Assembly (NCBI RefSeq): GCF_964355755.1
Contig: NC_092676.1
Location: 13,252,288-13,316,287 of the forward strand
Length of the DNA stretch: 64,000 nucleotides
DNA from: Antedon mediterranea
Taxonomy: Eukaryota > Echinodermata > Crinoidea > Comatulida > Antedonidae
Direction: 5' to 3'
A program made the position numbers and the translations under genes. The notes beneath the pieces are model-generated. The model made no database searches. It saw only the letters and a list, made by a program, of their open reading frames with translations, and was not told the DNA's origin. The stretch's first letter is position 1. The number at the start of each line of letters is the position of its first letter. Positions 1-12,610 of this stretch are shown here, in pieces.

Positions 1-447
1 AACATCAAAGTGCTTAAAATCACATTTGAAACCGTTTTAGAGCATTTTGAGCATTTCGATAAAACTTTTCACACAAAAACATCAAAGTGTACAAAATAGC
101 TTCAAATCACATTTGAAACCGTTTTAGACCATTTTGAGCATTTCGATAAAACTTTTCACACAAAAACATCAAAGTGTACAAAATAGCTTCAAATCACATT
201 TGAAACCGTTTTAGACCATTTTGAGCATTTCGATAAAACTTTTCACACAAAAACATCAAAGTGTACAAAATAGCTTCAAATCGCATTTGGAGACGTTTTA
301 GACCATTTTGTGCATTTCGATGAAACTTGGTTACACAAAAACATCAAAGTGCTTAAAATTACATTTGAAAGCGTTTTAGAGCATTTTGAGCATTTCGATA
401 ATACTTTTCACACAAAAACATCAAATTGCACAAAATAGCTTAATATT

Positions 448-2143
448 GTGTTTGAAAACGTTTTAAACCATTTTGAGCATGTCGATAAAACTTTTCACAC
501 AAAAATATCAAAGTGCACAGAATATCTTCAAATCGCATTTGGAGACGTTTTAGACCATTTTGTGTTTTTCGAAAAAACTTTTCACACAAAAACATCAAAG
601 TGCTTAAAATCACATTTAAAACCGTTTTAGAGCATTTTGAGCATTTCGATAAAACTTTTCACACAAAAACATAAAAGTGTACAAAATAGCTTCAAATCGC
701 ATTTAGAGAGGTTTTAGACCATTTTGTGCATTTCGATAAAACTTTTCACACAAAAACATCAAAGTGTACAAAATAGCTTCAAATCGCATTTAGAGACGTT
801 TTAGACCATTTTGTGCATTTCGATAAAACTTTTCACACAAAAACATCAAATTGCACAAAATAGCTTAATACCGTGTTTGAAATCGTTTTAAACCATTTTG
901 AGCATGTCGATAAAACTTTTCACAAAAAAACATCAAAGTGCACAGAATAGCTTCAAATCGCATTTGGAGACGTTTTAAACCATTTTGAGCATTTCGATAA
1001 AACTTTTCACACAAAAACATCAAAGTGTACAAAATAGCTTCAAATCGCATTTAGAGAGGTTTTAGACCATTTTGTGCATTTCGATAAGACTTTTCACACA
1101 AAAACATCAAATTGCACAAAATAGCTTAATATCGTGTTTGAAAACGTTTTAAACCATTTTGAGCATGTCGATAAAACTTTTCACACAAAAATATCAAAGT
1201 GCACAGAATATCTTCAAATCGCATTTAGAGACGTTTTAGACCATTTTGTGCATTTCGAAAAAATTTGTTAACATAAAAAGACCAAAGTGTTTAGAATATC
1301 TCCAAATCGCATTTGGAGACGTTTTAGACCATTTTGTGCATTTCGATGAAACTTGGTTACACAAAAACATCAAAGTGCTTAAAATCACATTTGAAACCGT
1401 TTTAGACCATTTTGAGCGTTTCGATAAAACTTTTCACACAAATAAATCAGAGTGCACAAAATAGCTTCAAATCGCATTTGGAGACGTTTTAGACTATTTT
1501 GTGCATTTCGAAAAAATTTGTTAACATAAAAAGACCAAAGTGTTTAGAATATCTCCAAATCGCATTTGGAGACGTTTTAAACCATTTTGTGCATTTCGAT
1601 GGAACTTGGTTACACAAAAACATCAAAGTGCTTAAAATCACATTTAAAACCGTTTTAGAGCATTTTGAGCATTTCGATAAAACTTTTCACACAAAAACAT
1701 CAAAGTGTACAAAATAGCTTCAAATCGCATTTGGAGACGTTTTAGACCATTTTGTGCATTTCGATGAAACTTGGTTACACAAAAACATCAAAGTGCTTAA
1801 AATTACATTTGAAAGCGTTTTAGAGCATTTTGAGCATTTCGATAATACTTTTCACACAAAAACATCAAATTGCACAAAATAGCTTAATATTGTGTTTGAA
1901 AACGTTTTAAACCATTTTGAGCATGTCGATAAAACTTTTCACACAAAAACTTCAAAGTGTACAAAATAGCTTCAAATCGCATTTGGAGACGTTTTAGACC
2001 ATTTTGTGCATTTCGATGAAACTTGGTTACACAAAAACATCAAAGTGCTTAAAATTACATTTGAAAGCGTTTTAGAGCATTTTGAGCATTTCGATAATAC
2101 TTTTCACACAAAAACATCAAATTGCACAAAATAGCTTAATATT
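448..2143 (+). repeat. Higher-order repeat copy 1 (1,696 bp)
   Basis: First of four copies of a multi-monomer unit that starts at a GTGTTTGAAAACG monomer and runs through TTTTTCGAAAAAAC, ACATAAAAGTG, AATACCGTGTTTG and TTTGTTAACATAAAAAG variants in fixed order. It matches the copy at 2144 with an offset of 1,696 bp and the copy at 5040 with an offset of 4,592 bp. It is 252 bp longer than the 1,444-bp form because three monomers are duplicated at 1727-2230. Confidence 0.85.
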
Positions 2144-2230
2144 GTGTTTGAAAACGTTTTAAACCATTTTGAGCATGTCGATAAAACTTTTCACACAAAA
2201 ATATCAAAGTGCACAGAATATCTTCAAATC
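1727..2230 (+). repeat. Local 252-bp three-monomer tandem duplication
   Basis: The blocks 1727-1978 and 1979-2230 repeat the same three monomers (87+78+87 bp), including the rare GAAAGCGTTTTAG and CGATAATACTTTT variants. The first block ends with ACTTCAAAGTG where ATATCAAAGTG is usual, which may mark the crossover. This duplication explains why this higher-order copy is 1,696 bp and not 1,444 bp. Confidence 0.85.
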
Positions 2231-3420
2231 GCATTTGGAGACGTTTTAGACCATTTTGTGTTTTTCGAAAAAACTTTTCACACAAAAACATCAAAGTGCT
2301 TAAAATCACATTTAAAACCGTTTTAGAGCATTTTGAGCATTTCGATAAAACTTTTCACACAAAAACATAAAAGTGTACAAAATAGCTTCAAATCGCATTT
2401 AGAGAGGTTTTAGACCATTTTGTGCATTTCGATAAAACTTTTCACACAAAAACATCAAAGTGTACAAAATAGCTTCAAATCGCATTTAGAGACGTTTTAG
2501 ACCATTTTGTGCATTTCGATAAAACTTTTCACACAAAAACATCAAATTGCACAAAATAGCTTAATACCGTGTTTGAAATCGTTTTAAACCATTTTGAGCA
2601 TGTCGATAAAACTTTTCACAAAAAAACATCAAAGTGCACAGAATAGCTTCAAATCGCATTTGGAGACGTTTTAAACCATTTTGAGCATTTCGATAAAACT
2701 TTTCACACAAAAACATCAAAGTGTACAAAATAGCTTCAAATCGCATTTAGAGAGGTTTTAGACCATTTTGTGCATTTCGATAAGACTTTTCACACAAAAA
2801 CATCAAATTGCACAAAATAGCTTAATATCGTGTTTGAAAACGTTTTAAACCATTTTGAGCATGTCGATAAAACTTTTCACACAAAAATATCAAAGTGCAC
2901 AGAATATCTTCAAATCGCATTTAGAGACGTTTTAGACCATTTTGTGCATTTCGAAAAAATTTGTTAACATAAAAAGACCAAAGTGTTTAGAATATCTCCA
3001 AATCGCATTTGGAGACGTTTTAGACCATTTTGTGCATTTCGATGAAACTTGGTTACACAAAAACATCAAAGTGCTTAAAATCACATTTGAAACCGTTTTA
3101 GACCATTTTGAGCATTTCGATAAAACTTTTCACACAAAAAAATCAAAGTGCACAAAATAGCTTCAAATCGCATTTGGAGACGTTTTAGACTATTTTGTGC
3201 ATTTCGAAAAAATCTGTTAACATAAAAAGACCAAAGTGTTTAGAATATCTCCAAATCGCATTTGGAGACGTTTTAAACCATTATGTGCATTTCGATGGAA
3301 CTTGGTTACACAAAAACATCAAAGTGCTTAAAATCACATTTAAAACCGTTTTAGAGCATTTTGAGCATTTCGATAAAACTTTTCACACAAAAACATCAAA
3401 GTGTACAAAATAGCTTCAAA
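2144..3420 (+). repeat. Higher-order repeat copy 2 (partial)
   Basis: Matches copy 1 at +1,696 bp over about 1.28 kb, then switches to a different monomer order (GCATTTAGAGAGG instead of GCATTTGGAGACG) at about 3425. It carries private changes, for example AAATCTGTTAACAT at about 3212 and CCATTATGTGC near 3279. Both are shared with the copy 9,867 bp downstream (13079, 13146), so the two regions have exchanged sequence or share a recent duplication. Confidence 0.75.
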
Positions 3421-4050
3421 TCGCATTTAGAGAGGTTTTAGACCATTTTGTGCATTTCGATAAAACTTTTCACACAAAAACATCAAAGTGTACAAAATAA
3501 CTTCAAATCGTATTTAGAGACGTTTTAGACCATTTTGTGCATTTTGATAAAACTTTTCACACAAAAACATCAAATTGCACAAAATAGCTTAATATCGTGT
3601 TTGAAAACGTTTTAAACCATTTTGAGCATGTCGATAAAACTTTTCACACAAAAATATCAAAGTGCACAGAATATCTTCAAATCGCATTTAGAGACGTTTT
3701 AGACCATTTTGTGCATTCGAAAAAATTTGTTAACATAAAAAGACCAAAGTGTTTAGAATATCTCCAAATCGCATTTGGAGACGTTTTAGACCATTTTGTG
3801 TTTTTCGAAAAAACTTTTCACACAAAAACATCAAAGTGTACAAAATTCCTTCAAATCGCATTTGGAGACGTTTTAGACCATTTTGTGATTTTCGAAAAAC
3901 TTTTCACACAAAAACATCAAAGTGTAGAAAATTGCTTCAAATCGCATTTAGAGATGTTTTAGACCATTTTGTGCATTTCGAAAAAATTTGTTAACATAAA
4001 AAGACCAAAGTGTTTATAATATCTCCAAATCGCATTTGGAGACGTTTTAG
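3001..4050 (+). repeat. 1-kb block duplicated at 12868-13917
   Basis: Aligned at a constant offset of 9,867 bp. Shared private variants include CCATTATGTGC, GTGCATTCGAAAAAA (one T lost, near 3714 and 13581) and AAATTCCTTCAAATC. The blocks separate near the downstream TTTGTTAACATAAAAAG monomer, where this copy has TTTATAATATCTCC and then GATGACACTTGG against GATGAAACTTGG in the other. Confidence 0.75.
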
Positions 4051-5039
4051 ACCATTTTGTGCATTTCGATGACACTTGGTTACACAAAAACATCAAAGTG
4101 CTTAAAATCACATTTAAAACCGTTTTAGAGCGTTTTGAGCATTTCGATAAACTTTTCAAACAAAAACATCCAAGTGTACAAAATAGCTTCAAATCGTATT
4201 TGGAGACGTTTTAGACCATTTTGTGCGTTTCGATGAATCTTGGTTACATAAAAACATCAAAGTGCTTAAAATCACATTTAAAACCGTTTTAGTGCATTTT
4301 GAGCATTTCGAAAAAACTTTTCACACAAAAACATCAAAGTGCACAAAATAGCTTCAAATCGCATTTAGAGATGTTTTAGACCATTTTGTGCGTTTCGATA
4401 AAACTTTTCACACAAAAACATCAAATTGCACAAAATAGCTTCAAATCGCATTTGGAGACGTTTTAGACCATTTTGTGCATTTCGAAAAAACTTTTTAACA
4501 TAAAAACACCAAAGTGCTTAGAATAGCTTCAAATCGCATTTGGAGACGTTTTAGACCATTTTGTGCATTTCGATGAAACTTGGTTACACAAAAACATCAA
4601 AGTGCTTAAAATCACATTTGAAACCGTTTTAGAGCATTTTGAGCATTTCGATAAAACTTTTCACACAAAAACATCAAAGTGTACAAAATAGCTTCAAATC
4701 ACATTTGAAACCGTTTTAGACCATTTTGAGCATTTCGATAAAACTTTTCACACAAAAACATCAAAGTGTACAAAATAGCTTCAAATCACATTTGAAACCG
4801 TTTTAGACCATTTTGAGCATTTCGATAAAACTTTTCACACAAAAACATCAAAGTGTACAAAATAGCTTCAAATCGCATTTGGAGACGTTTTAGACCATTT
4901 TGTGCATTTCGATGAAACTTGGTTACACAAAAACATCAAAGTGCTTAAAATTACATTTGAAAGCGTTTTAGAGCATTTTGAGCATTTCGATAATACTTTT
5001 CACACAAAAACATCAAATTGCACAAAATAGCTTAATATT

Positions 5040-6483
5040 GTGTTTGAAAACGTTTTAAACCATTTTGAGCATGTCGATAAAACTTTTCACACAAAAATAT
5101 CAAAGTGCACAGAATATCTTCAAATCGCATTTGGAGACGTTTTAGACCATTTTGTGTTTTTCGAAAAAACTTTTCACACAAAAACATCAAAGTGCTTAAA
5201 ATCACATTTAAAACCGTTTTAGAGCATTTTGAGCATTTCGATAAAACTTTTCACACAAAAACATAAAAGTGTACAAAATAGCTTCAAATCGCATTTAGAG
5301 AGGTTTTAGACCATTTTGTGCATTTCGATAAAACTTTTCACACAAAAACATCAAAGTGTACAAAATAGCTTCAAATCGCATTTAGAGACGTTTTAGACCA
5401 TTTTGTGCATTTCGATAAAACTTTTCACACAAAAACATCAAATTGCACAAAATAGCTTAATACCGTGTTTGAAATCGTTTTAAACCATTTTGAGCATGTC
5501 GATAAAACTTTTCACAAAAAAACATCAAAGTGCACAGAATAGCTTCAAATCGCATTTGGAGACGTTTTAAACCATTTTGAGCATTTCGATAAAACTTTTC
5601 ACACAAAAACATCAAAGTGTACAAAATAGCTTCAAATCGCATTTAGAGAGGTTTTAGACCATTTTGTGCATTTCGATAAGACTTTTCACACAAAAACATC
5701 AAATTGCACAAAATAGCTTAATATCGTGTTTGAAAACGTTTTAAACCATTTTGAGCATGTCGATAAAACTTTTCACACAAAAATATCAAAGTGCACAGAA
5801 TATCTTCAAATCGCATTTAGAGACGTTTTAGACCATTTTGTGCATTTCGAAAAAATTTGTTAACATAAAAAGACCAAAGTGTTTAGAATATCTCCAAATC
5901 GCATTTGGAGACGTTTTAGACCATTTTGTGCATTTCGATGAAACTTGGTTACACAAAAACATCAAAGTGCTTAAAATCACATTTGAAACCGTTTTAGACC
6001 ATTTTGAGCGTTTCGATAAAACTTTTCACACAAATAAATCAGAGTGCACAAAATAGCTTCAAATCGCATTTGGAGACGTTTTAGACTATTTTGTGCATTT
6101 CGAAAAAATTTGTTAACATAAAAAGACCAAAGTGTTTAGAATATCTCCAAATCGCATTTGGAGACGTTTTAAACCATTTTGTGCATTTCGATGGAACTTG
6201 GTTACACAAAAACATCAAAGTGCTTAAAATCACATTTAAAACCGTTTTAGAGCATTTTGAGCATTTCGATAAAACTTTTCACACAAAAACATCAAAGTGT
6301 ACAAAATAGCTTCAAATCGCATTTGGAGACGTTTTAGACCATTTTGTGCATTTCGATGAAACTTGGTTACACAAAAACATCAAAGTGCTTAAAATTACAT
6401 TTGAAAGCGTTTTAGAGCATTTTGAGCATTTCGATAATACTTTTCACACAAAAACATCAAATTGCACAAAATAGCTTAATATT
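5040..6483 (+). repeat. Higher-order repeat copy 3 (1,444 bp)
   Basis: Short form of the unit, followed directly by copy 4 with an offset of 1,444 bp (diagnostic sites at 5040/6484, 5457/6901, 5838/7282, 6091/7535). It shares CAAATAAATCAGAGTGC with copies 1 and 4, whereas copy 2 has CAAAAAAATCAAAGTGC at this place. Copies 1, 3 and 4 are therefore closer to each other than to copy 2. Confidence 0.85.
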
Positions 6484-7760
6484 GTGTTTGAAAACGTTTT
6501 AAACCATTTTGAGCATGTCGATAAAACTTTTCACACAAAAATATCAAAGTGCACAGAATATCTTCAAATCGCATTTGGATACGTTTTAGACCATTTTGTG
6601 TTTTTCGAAAAAACTTTTCACACAAAAACATCAAAGTGCTTAAAATCACATTTAAAACCGTTTTAGAGCATTTTGAGCATTTCGATAAAACTTTTCACAC
6701 AAAAACATAAAAGTGTACAAAATAGCTTCAAATCGCATTTAGAGAGGTTTTAGACCATTTTGTGCATTTCGATAAAACTTTTCACACAAAAACATCAAAG
6801 TGTACAAAGTAGCTTCAAATCGCATTTAGAGACGTTTTAGACCATTTTGTGCATTTCGATAAAACTTTTCACACAAAAACATCAAATTGCACAAAATAGC
6901 TTAATACCGTGTTTGAAATCGTTTTAAACCATTTTGAGCATGTCGATAAAACTTTTCACAAAAAAACATCAAAGTGCACAGAATAGCTTCAAATCGCATT
7001 TGGAGACGTTTTAAACCATTTTGAGCATTTCGATAAAACTTTTCACACAAAAACATCAAAGTGTACAAAATAGCTTCAAATCGCATTTAGAGAGGTTTTA
7101 GACCATTTTGTGCATTTCGATAAGACTTTTCACACAAAAACATCAAATTGCACAAAATAGCTTAATATCGTGTTTGAAAACGTTTTAAACCATTTTGAGC
7201 ATGTCGATAAAACTTTTCACACAAAAATATCAAAGTGCACAGAATATCTTCAAATCGCATTTAGAGACGTTTTAGACCATTTTGTGCATTTCGAAAAAAT
7301 TTGTTAACATAAAAAGACCAAAGTGTTTAGAATATCTCCAAATCGCATTTGGAGACGTTTTAGACCATTTTGTGCATTTCGATGAAACTTGGTTACACAA
7401 AAACATCAAAGTGCTTAAAATCACATTTGAAACCGTTTTAGACCATTTTGAGCGTTTCGATAAAACTTTTCACACAAATAAATCAGAGTGCACAAAATAG
7501 CTTCAAATCGCATTTGGAGACGTTTTAGACTATTTTGTGCATTTCGAAAAAATTTGTTAACATAAAAAGACCAAAGTGTTTAGAATATCTCCAAATCGCA
7601 TTTGGAGACGTTTTAAACCATTTTGTGCATTTCGATGGAACTTGGTTACACAAAAACATCAAAGTGCTTAAAATCACATTTAAAACCGTTTTAGAGCATT
7701 TTGAGCATTTCGATAAAACTTTTCACACAAAAACATCAAAGTCTACAAAATAGCTTCAAA
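6484..7760 (+). repeat. Higher-order repeat copy 4 (partial)
   Basis: Tandem neighbour of copy 3. It diverges near 7760 into GCATTTAGAGAGG-type monomers. Private substitutions visible here include GCATTTGGATACG (about 6575) and AAAGTCTACAAAATAG (about 7740). Confidence 0.8.
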
Positions 7761-8829
7761 TCGCATTTAGAGAGGTTTTAGACCATTTTGTGCATTTCGA
7801 TAAAACTTTTCACACAAAAACATCAAAGTGTACAAAATCGCTTCAAATCGCATTTAGAGACGTTTTAGACCATTTTGTGCATTTCGATAAAACTTTTCAC
7901 ACAAAAACATAAAATTGCACAAAATAGCTTAATACCGTGTTTGAAATCGTTTTAAACCATTTTGAGCATGTCGATAAAACTTTTCACAAAAAAACATCAA
8001 AGTGCACAGAATAGCTTCAAATCGCATTTGGAGACGTTTTAAACCATTTTGTGCATTTCGATAAAACTTTTCACATAAAAACAACAAAGTGTACAAAATA
8101 GCTTCAAATCGCATTTAGAGACGTTTTAGACCATTTTGGACATTTCGATGAAACTTGGTTACACAAATACATAAAAGTGCTTAAAATCACATTTCAAACC
8201 GTTTTAGAGCATTTTGAGCATTTCGATAAAACTTTTCACACAAAAACATCAAAGTGTACAAAATAGCTTCAAATCGCATTTAGAGAGGTTTTAGACCATT
8301 TTGTGCATTTCGATAAAACTTTTCACACAAAAACATCAAAGTGTACAAAATAACTTCAAATCGTATTTAGAGACGTTTTAGACCATTTTGTGCATTTTGA
8401 TAAAACTTTTCACACAAAAACATCAAATTGCACAAAATAGCTTAATATCGTGTTTGAAAACGTTTTAAACCATTTTGAGCATGTCGATAAAACTTTTCAC
8501 ACAAAAATATCAAAGTGCACAGAATATCTTCAAATCGCATTTGGAGACGTTTTAGACCATTTTGTGTTTTTCGAAAAAACTTTTCACACAAAAACATCAA
8601 AGTGTACAAAATTGCTTCAAATCGCATTTGGAGACGTTTTAGACCATTTTGTGATTTTCGAAAAACTTTTCACACAAAAACATCAAAGTGTAGAAAATTG
8701 CTTCAAATCGCAAAAAAAATGTTTTGAGAGATGTTTTAGAACAATTTTGTGCATTTAGAAAAAATTTGTTAACATAAAAAGACCAAAGTGTTTAGAATAT
8801 CTCCAAATCGCATTTGGAGACGTTTTAGA

Positions 8830-10075
8830 CCATTTTGTGCATTTCGAAAAAATTTGTTAACATAAAAAGACCAAAGTGTTTAGAATATCTCCAAATCGCA
8901 TTTGGAGACGTTTTAGACCATTTTGTGCATTTCGATGAAACTTGGTTACACAAAAACATCAAAGTGCTTAAAATCACATTTAAAACCGTTTTAGAGCGTT
9001 TTGAGCATTTCGATAAACTTTTCACACAAAAACATCAAAGTGCACAAAATAGCTTCAAATCGCATTTAGAGATGTTTTAGACCATTTTGTGCATTTCGAT
9101 AAAACTTTTCACACAAAAACATCAAATTGCACAAAATAGCTTAATATCGTGTTTGAAATCGTTTTAAACCATTTTGAGCATGTCGATAAAACTTTTCACA
9201 CAAAAACATCAAAGTGCACAGAATATCTTCAAATCGCATTTAGAGACGTTTGAGACCATTTTGTGCATTTCGAAAAAATTTGTTAACATAAAAAGACCAA
9301 AGTGTTTAGAATATCTCCAAATCGCATTTGGAGACGTTTTAGACCATTTTGTGCATTTCGATGAAACTTGGTTACACAAAAACATCAAAGTGCTTAAAAT
9401 CACATTTGAAACCGTTTTAGAGCATTTTGAGCATTTCGATAAAACTTTTCACACAAAAACATCAAAGTGTACAAAATAGCTTCAAATCACATTTGAAACC
9501 GTTTTAGACCATTTTGAGCATTTCGATAAAACTTTTCACACAAAAACATCAAAGTGTACAAAATAGCTTCAAATCGCATTTGGAGACGTTTTAGACCATT
9601 TTGTGCATTTCGATGAAACTTGGTTACACAAAAACATCAAAGTGCTTAAAATCACATTTGAAACCGTTTTAGAGCATTTTTAGCATTTCGATAATACTTT
9701 TCACACAAAAACATCAAAGTGTACAAAATAGCTTCAAATCGCATTTGGAGACGTTTTAGACCATTTTGTGCATTTCGATGAAACTTGGTTACACAAAAAC
9801 ATCAAAGTGCTTAAAATCACATTTGAAACCGTTTTAGACCATTTTGAGCATTTCGATAAAACTTTTCACACAAAAAAATCAAAGTGCACAAAATAGCTTC
9901 AAATCGCATTTGGAGACGTTTTAGACTATTTTGTGCATTTCGAAAAAATTTGTTAACATAAAAAGACCAAAGTGTTTAGAATATCTCCAAATCGCATTTG
10001 GAGACGTTTTAAACCATTTTGTGCATTTCGATGGAACTTGGTTACACAAAAACATCAAAGTGCTTAAAATCACAT
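8830..10075 (+). repeat. 1.25-kb satellite block, copy at 8.8 kb
   Basis: Block marked by a 1-bp-shortened CGATAAACTTTTCACAC monomer following a GAGCGTTTTGAGC monomer. It aligns at +5,001 bp with 13831-15076 (sites 8835/13836, 9174/14175, 9931/14932). The start of the same block recurs at 12054, 24088 and 62734. After about 10075 the two copies differ: ACATTTGAAACC here against ACATTTAAAACC there. Confidence 0.8.
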
Positions 10076-12053
10076 TTGAAACCGTTTTAGAGCATTTTGA
10101 GCATTTCGATAAAACTTTTCACACAAAAACATCAAAGTGCTTAGAATAGCTTCAAATCGCATTTGGAGACGTTTTAGACCATTTTGTGCATTTCGATGAA
10201 ACTTGGTTACACAAAAACATCAAAGTGCTTAAAATCACATTTGAAACCGTTTTAGAGCATTTTGAGCATTTCGATAAAACTTTTCACACAAAAACATCAA
10301 AGTGTACAAAATAGCTTCAAATCACATTTGAAACCGTTTTAGACCATTTTGAGCATTTCGATAAAACTTTTCACACAAAAACATCAAAGTGTACAAAATA
10401 GCTTCAAATCGCATTTGGAGACGTTTTAGACCATTTTGTGCATTTCGATGAAACTTGGTTACACAAAAACATCAAAGTGCTTAAAATTACATTTGAAAGC
10501 GTTTTAGAGCATTTTGAGCATTTCGATAATACTTTTCACACAAAAACATCAAAGTGTACAAAATAGCTTCAAATCGCATTTGGAGACGTTTTAGACCATT
10601 TTGTGCATTTCGATGAAACTTGGTTACACAAAAACATCAAAGTGCTTAAAATCACATTTGAAACCGTTTTAGACCATTTTGAGCGTTTCGATAAAACTTT
10701 TCACACAAATAAATCAGAGTACACAAAATAGCTTCAAATCGCATTTGGAGACGTTTTAGACTATTTTGTGCATTTTGAAAAAATTTGTTAACATAAAAAG
10801 ACCAAAGTGTTTAGAATATCTCCAAATCGCATTTGGAGACGTTTTAAACCTTTTTGTGCATTTCGATGGAACTTGGTTACACAAAAACATCAAAGTGCTT
10901 AAAATCACATTTAAAACCGTTTTAGAGCATTTTGAGCATTTCGATAAAACTTTTCACACAAAAACATAAAAGTGTACAAAATAGCTTCAAATCGCATTTA
11001 GAGAGGTTTTAGACCATTTTGTGCATTTTGATAAAACTTTTCACACAAAAACATCAAATTGCACAAAATAGCTTAATACCGTGTTTGAAATCGTTTTAAA
11101 CCATTTTGAGCATGTCGATAAAACTTTTCACAAAAAAACATCAAAGTGCACAGCATAGCTTCAAATCGCATTTGGAGACGTTTTAAACAATTTTGTGCAT
11201 TTCGATAAAACTTTTCACATAAAAACATCAAAGTGTACAAAATAGCTTCAAATCGCATTTAGAGACGTTTTAGACCATTTTGGGCATTTCGATGAAACTT
11301 GGTTACACAAATACATAAAAGTGCTTAAAATCACATTTAAAACCGTTTTAGAGCATTTTGAGCATTTCGATAAAACTTTTCACACAAAAACATCAAAGTG
11401 TACAAAATAGCTTCAAATCACATTTGAAACCGTTTTAGACCATTTTGAGCATTTCGATAAAACTTTTCACACAAAAACATCAAAGTGTACAAAATAGCTT
11501 CAAATCGCATTTAGAGAGGTTTTAGACCATTTTGTGCATTTCGATAAAACTTTTCACACAAAAACATCAAAGTGTACAAAATAGCTTCAAATCGCATTTA
11601 GAGACGTTTTAGACCATTTTGTGCATTTCGATAAAACTTTTCACACAAAAACATCAAATTGCACAAAATAGCTTAATACCGTGTTTGAAATCGTTTTAAA
11701 CCATTTTGAGCATGTCGATAAAACTTTTCACAAAAAAACATCAAAGTGCACAGAATAGCTTCAAATCGCATTTGGAGACGTTTTAAACCATTTTGAGCAT
11801 TTCGATAAAACTTTTCACACAAAAACATCAAAGTGTACAAAATAGCTTCAAATCGCATTTAGAGAGGTTTTAGACCATTTTGTGCATTTCGATAAGACTT
11901 TTCACACAAAAACATCAAATTGCACAAAATAGCTTAATATCGTGTTTGAAAACGTTTTAAACCATTTTGAGCATGTCGATAAAACTTTTCACACAAAAAT
12001 ATCAAAGTGCACAGAATATCTTCAAATCGCATTTAGAGACGTTTTAGACCATT

Positions 12054-12610
12054 TTGTGCATTTCGAAAAAATTTGTTAACATAAAAAGACCAAAGTGTTT
12101 AGAATATCTCCAAATCGCATTTGGAGACGTTTTAGACCATTTTGTGCATTTCGATGAAACTTGGTTACACAAAAACATCAAAGTGCTTAAAATCACATTT
12201 AAAACCGTTTTAGAGCGTTTTGAGCATTTCGATAAACTTTTCACACAAAAACATCAAAGTGCACAAAATAGCTTCAAATCGCATTTACAGATGTTTTAGA
12301 CCATTTTGTGCATTTCGATAAAACTTTTCACACAAAAACATCAAATTGCACAAAATAGCTTAATATCGTGTTTGAAATCGTTTTAAACCATTTTGAGCAT
12401 GTCGATAAAACTTTTCACACAAAAACATCAAAGTGCACAGAATATCTTCAAATCGCATTTGGAGACGTTTTAGACCATTTTGTGCATTTCGATGAAACTT
12501 GGTTACACAAAAACATCAAAGTGCTTAAAATCACATTTGAAACCGTTTTAGAGCATTTTGAGCATTTCGATAAAACTTTTCACACAAAAACATCAAAGTG
12601 TACAAAATAG
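12054..12610 (+). repeat. Recurrent CGATAAACTTTT block, copy at 12.1 kb
   Basis: Same block as at 8835 for about 0.4 kb, with a private GCATTTACAGATG (about 12283). It then lacks the TTTGTTAACATAAAAAG monomer present in its relatives: the GCATTTGGAGACG and CTTGGTTAC monomers follow the CACAGAATATC monomer directly. This looks like a one-monomer deletion relative to the other copies. Confidence 0.7.

Noticed and set aside
1-400. Origin of the 87-bp monomer from three 29-bp subrepeats
   Set aside because: GCATTT recurs 29 bp apart (GCATTTGGA and GCATTTCGA), but the first two thirds match at only about 13 of 29 positions and the last third does not align. In AT-rich DNA this is not convincing.
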